Assembly (NCBI RefSeq): GCF_019711615.1
Contig: NZ_JAIGNS010000001.1
Coordinates: 1,116,001 to 1,180,000 of the forward strand
Source: Qipengyuania intermedia
GTDB taxonomy: Bacteria > Pseudomonadota > Alphaproteobacteria > Sphingomonadales > Sphingomonadaceae
DNA: 64,000 nt
Direction: 5' to 3'
In this document: positions 61,471-64,000 of the stretch, piece by piece
Position numbering within the stretch: the stretch's first letter is position 1
How the letters are laid out: every line of letters starts with the position of its first letter
Notes under the pieces: generated by a model
Told to the model about the DNA's origin: nothing
The model's input: only the letters and a program-made list of their open reading frames with translations
Databases searched by the model: none
Position numbers and translations under genes: made by a program

Positions 61471-64000
61471 CGTTCGATCTCCAGCCGCTCGTCCAGCAAG
61501 CGGTTCCATTGGTCCGATACCTGGTTTCGCGCCTCGTCGAGCGCATTTCTCAGGTCACGGAATTTCTCGACCCGGCACAGGCGCGACAGGATCGCCTTTT
61601 GCGGCTTGTCCGGGACTGCGAGGTCGGGTGCGAGCAGCCGGGTACCCACCAGCAGTCGCGTCATCAAGTCGTGGGCCTCGCCGAGCGACGCGGGCAAGTG
61701 GTCGCGCGCAGCAAGCTGGGCGATCGCATCGTCCAGTCGCGGCGTCAGTGCCTCGCCTTCTCGCAATTGCAGGTAGTGTACGAGGAATTCGAGATCGACG
61801 AGCCCGCCGCGCAGCAGCTTGATGTCGAGCGGGCCGCGTGCTGGTTTGTGCGTTGCCATGTCGCTACGCATCGTCCTGACGTCGTCGACCAGCGTCTCTG
61901 TGGAGCGCTTGCGGCACAAGACTTCGCGCAAGGCCTCGTCGACCTGGCGTCGTGCCTCCGGGCTTCCCGTCAGCGAGCGCGCGCGGGTGAGGGCCATGTG
62001 TTCCCAGGTCCAGGCGTCTTCGCGCTGGTATCTGAGAAAGCTTTCCAGACTGACGGCAAGTGGTCCCTGGGCGCCCTGGGGGCGGAGCCGCGTATCGACT
62101 TCGTAGAGCGCGCCTTCGGCCGTCGGCACGGACAGCGCCGCGCTCACACGCTGGGCCAGCCGGTTGTAGTAGAGGGTCGCACCAAGCGGGCGCTCGCCAT
62201 CGGATTCGCCTTCGTGACTGCCGGTAAAGATATAGACCAGGTCGAGGTCCGAGGCGTGCGTCAGCATTCCGCCGCCAAGCCTGCCGAGCCCCAGAACCAC
62301 CAGCTCGCTGTCGGCGATCCTGCCGTGGCGTTCTGCAAATTCCTCCTCTGCGGCTTCCTGCGCGACCTCGATCGCGGCCTCGGCCACGCGCGACAGGGCA
62401 GCTGCGATATCGAGCGGGTCATGCGCCGTTTCTATGACCTGCACCCCGAGCGCAAATCGGGCTTCCCCGGTGACGATGCGAATGCGGTCGAGCTTGTCTT
62501 CATAAGTGTCGCCGCGTTCACCGCGCCGCATTTCGGTTGAAAGCTCGGCCCGCTCTCCCGGCAAATCGAGGGCAGTACGGTCGATCAGGGCGTCGACGAG
62601 CTCGGGGCGCAGGGCAATTGCGTCGGCCAGCGGCGGGGCCAGCGTCAGGCAATCCGCGAGCAGCTGGAACAGGCCGGGCCTCGCCTCAAGCAGGCGGAAA
62701 AGGTTGATCGCGCTCGACAGCTTGGAAAGCAGGCTCTCCCAGCGCGCGGCGGCGCGCTCCGGCTCCTTTGCGGCAGCGAGCGAATCGAGCAGCGGCGAAC
62801 GGATCGCTTCGAAGGCAGACAGCGCTGCGGTGCTGCGCAGTGGCGGGTAACGGCCGTCGGTCCAGCTTGCGACGCGTTCTACCAGATTCGCGTCGAGCTC
62901 ACTCCTTGCGGGGACGGGTTCGACGTGTGGACTGTCGGAAGGGACGGACACCTCGTCCTCGGCCAGAAGGGCGTCATAGCGCCGGGCGACCGGGGCAGTC
63001 AGCGATGCAATGTGTTCCAGCCACGTGGCCCCGTCGGGATATCCGTCGAGCCGGGCGACCTTGTCCAGCGCCTCGCCTTCGGGAAGTGTGTGGGTCTGGC
63101 GGTCGCCGACCATTTGGAGGCGGTGCTCGATCTGCCTCAGTCCGTCGTAAGCAGCGCCGAGCGAAGCGGCGTCTTCGGCCTCGATATGACCTGCCTGCGC
63201 CAATGCATCGAGGGCAGCGCGCGTGCGTTTGTCTCGCAAGTCGGGATTGCGCCCGCCATGGATGAGCTGGTGCGTCTGGGCGAAGAACTCGATCTCGCGA
63301 ATACCCCCGCGACCGAGCTTCACATTATAGCCCGGGGCAGGAGCCGTGGGCCCGGTCTGCTGCTCCCTGATCCTGCGGGTCAACTGCCGGACCGCATCGA
63401 TCGCACCGAAATCGAGGCTGCGGCGCCAGACGAAGGGGCGGATCTGGTCGAGGAATTTCTCGCCCGCAGCGATATCGCCTGCGCAAGATCGTGCGCGGAT
63501 AAAAGCTGCGCGCTCCCACGCCAAGGCAGAGCTTTCGTAATGCGTGATCGCCGCATCGAGGGGGATTGCCAACGGGCTGACCTCGGACGCCGGACGTAGG
63601 CGCAGGTCCACCCTGAAAACATAGCCTTCGCTGGTCACATCGGACAGCATGCGCACCATCTCGCGGGCATAGCGCTGTGCCGCTTCTCCCGGCTCGTCCC
63701 TTTCGCGCCGGGCGAGGCTTTCGGGATCGTAGAGCAGGATCGGATCGATGTCGGAGCTGTAGTTCAGTTCTCCCGAACCGTGCTTGCCAAGCGCAAGGGC
63801 GATCATGCCATCGCTGGATGCGCCTTCGACCCGGCGCGCGATCGCCGCTTCGATGGCCGCGTGCATCGCGCGATCGGCGAATAGCGAAAGCTCGCGCATG
63901 ACCTTGTCGAGATCGAAGGCGCCAGCGAGGTCTCCTATCGCGAGCGCTGTCGCAAGTGCGCGCTTCTCGCGCCGCAGGGCAAGGCCGACATCATCGACGC
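61467..64000 (-). CDS. glnE: Glutamine synthetase adenylyltransferase/deadenylylase, 5' part outside window
   Basis: About 845 residues are present. Both nucleotidyltransferase halves can be seen: the deadenylylase half with KHGSGELNYSSDIDPILLYD and the adenylylase half with LGRLGGGMLTHASDLDLVYIF. Helical linkers lie between and after. It controls glutamine synthetase activity by AMP addition or removal in response to nitrogen. The frame is open up to the window end, beyond an internal ATG at 63899, so the true start lies outside. bcp follows with a four-base overlap. Confidence 0.95.
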   Translation of the reverse strand, partial: VDDVGLALRREKRALATALAIGDLAGAFDLDKVMRELSLFADRAMHAAIEAAIARRVEGASSDGMIALALGKHGSGELNYSSDIDPILLYDPESLARRERDEPGEAAQRYAREMVRMLSDVTSEGYVFRVDLRLRPASEVSPLAIPLDAAITHYESSALAWERAAFIRARSCAGDIAAGEKFLDQIRPFVWRRSLDFGAIDAVRQLTRRIREQQTGPTAPAPGYNVKLGRGGIREIEFFAQTHQLIHGGRNPDLRDKRTRAALDALAQAGHIEAEDAASLGAAYDGLRQIEHRLQMVGDRQTHTLPEGEALDKVARLDGYPDGATWLEHIASLTAPVARRYDALLAEDEVSVPSDSPHVEPVPARSELDANLVERVASWTDGRYPPLRSTAALSAFEAIRSPLLDSLAAAKEPERAAARWESLLSKLSSAINLFRLLEARPGLFQLLADCLTLAPPLADAIALRPELVDALIDRTALDLPGERAELSTEMRRGERGDTYEDKLDRIRIVTGEARFALGVQVIETAHDPLDIAAALSRVAEAAIEVAQEAAEEEFAERHGRIADSELVVLGLGRLGGGMLTHASDLDLVYIFTGSHEGESDGERPLGATLYYNRLAQRVSAALSVPTAEGALYEVDTRLRPQGAQGPLAVSLESFLRYQREDAWTWEHMALTRARSLTGSPEARRQVDEALREVLCRKRSTETLVDDVRTMRSDMATHKPARGPLDIKLLRGGLVDLEFLVHYLQLREGEALTPRLDDAIAQLAARDHLPASLGEAHDLMTRLLVGTRLLAPDLAVPDKPQKAILSRLCRVEKFRDLRNALDEARNQVSDQWNRLLDERLEIER

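Overview
The window is high-GC, densely coding DNA from an alphaproteobacterium of the Sphingomonadales, most likely Erythrobacteraceae. This rests on protein families and gene style (a ~1,565-residue NAD-glutamate dehydrogenase, P450/acyl-CoA synthetase modules, a periplasmic amidohydrolase pair, frequent TTG starts and ATGA overlaps), not on a database match. It looks chromosomal. No integrase, transposase, CRISPR array or plasmid function was seen, and housekeeping genes run end to end (purH, dxs, thrS, rpe, queG, glnE, ihfB, two tRNAs).

Layout. 1-2.9 kb: partial unknown gene, tRNA-Arg(CCG), a lipid-kinase gene overlapping a Tam41-like nucleotidyltransferase gene, and a DUF2141 protein. 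3.0-7.1 kb (minus): a lasso-peptide-like RiPP cluster in the order PqqD-like recognition protein, 44-residue precursor (6671-6805), asparagine-synthetase-like cyclase, ABC exporter. 7.3-16.4 kb (plus): rpe, heparinase-like gene, purH, a 39-residue small protein coupled to msrA, zur, dxs, alpha/beta hydrolase, enoyl-CoA hydratase. 16.4-22.2 kb (minus): nnrU-like, FKBP, two amidohydrolases, POT peptide transporter. 22.3-28.5 kb (plus): GntR regulator, ihfB, tRNA-Leu(UAA), PilZ protein, then a flavoenzyme/GtrA/GtrA/GT-C glycan cluster. 28.5-45.9 kb: msrB, a CYP153-like P450, an ABC-2 exporter, queG, ferredoxin reductase, NAD-GDH, a hydrolase/TPR/LLM operon, M48 protease with DUF898, and an XRE regulator with small membrane proteins. 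46-52.3 kb (plus): phoD, a threonine-rich leader peptide with attenuator, thrS, metallophosphoesterase, two TSUP permeases. 52.2-64 kb (minus): agmatine deiminase, flotillin/YqiJ pair, P450 plus acyl-CoA synthetase, M23 peptidase, ferritin-like protein, bcp, and glnE (cut by the window end).

Two things stand out. First, the RiPP cluster has the recognition protein, leader, cyclase and exporter of a lasso-peptide system, but no B2 leader protease in the window, and its precursor has no Asp/Glu in the presumptive core, so a normal lasso macrolactam cannot form there. Second, thrS is preceded by a 23-codon reading frame with seven consecutive Thr codons and mutually exclusive hairpins. This is a textbook-style attenuator, here with a promoter placing the transcript start at or next to the leader AUG.
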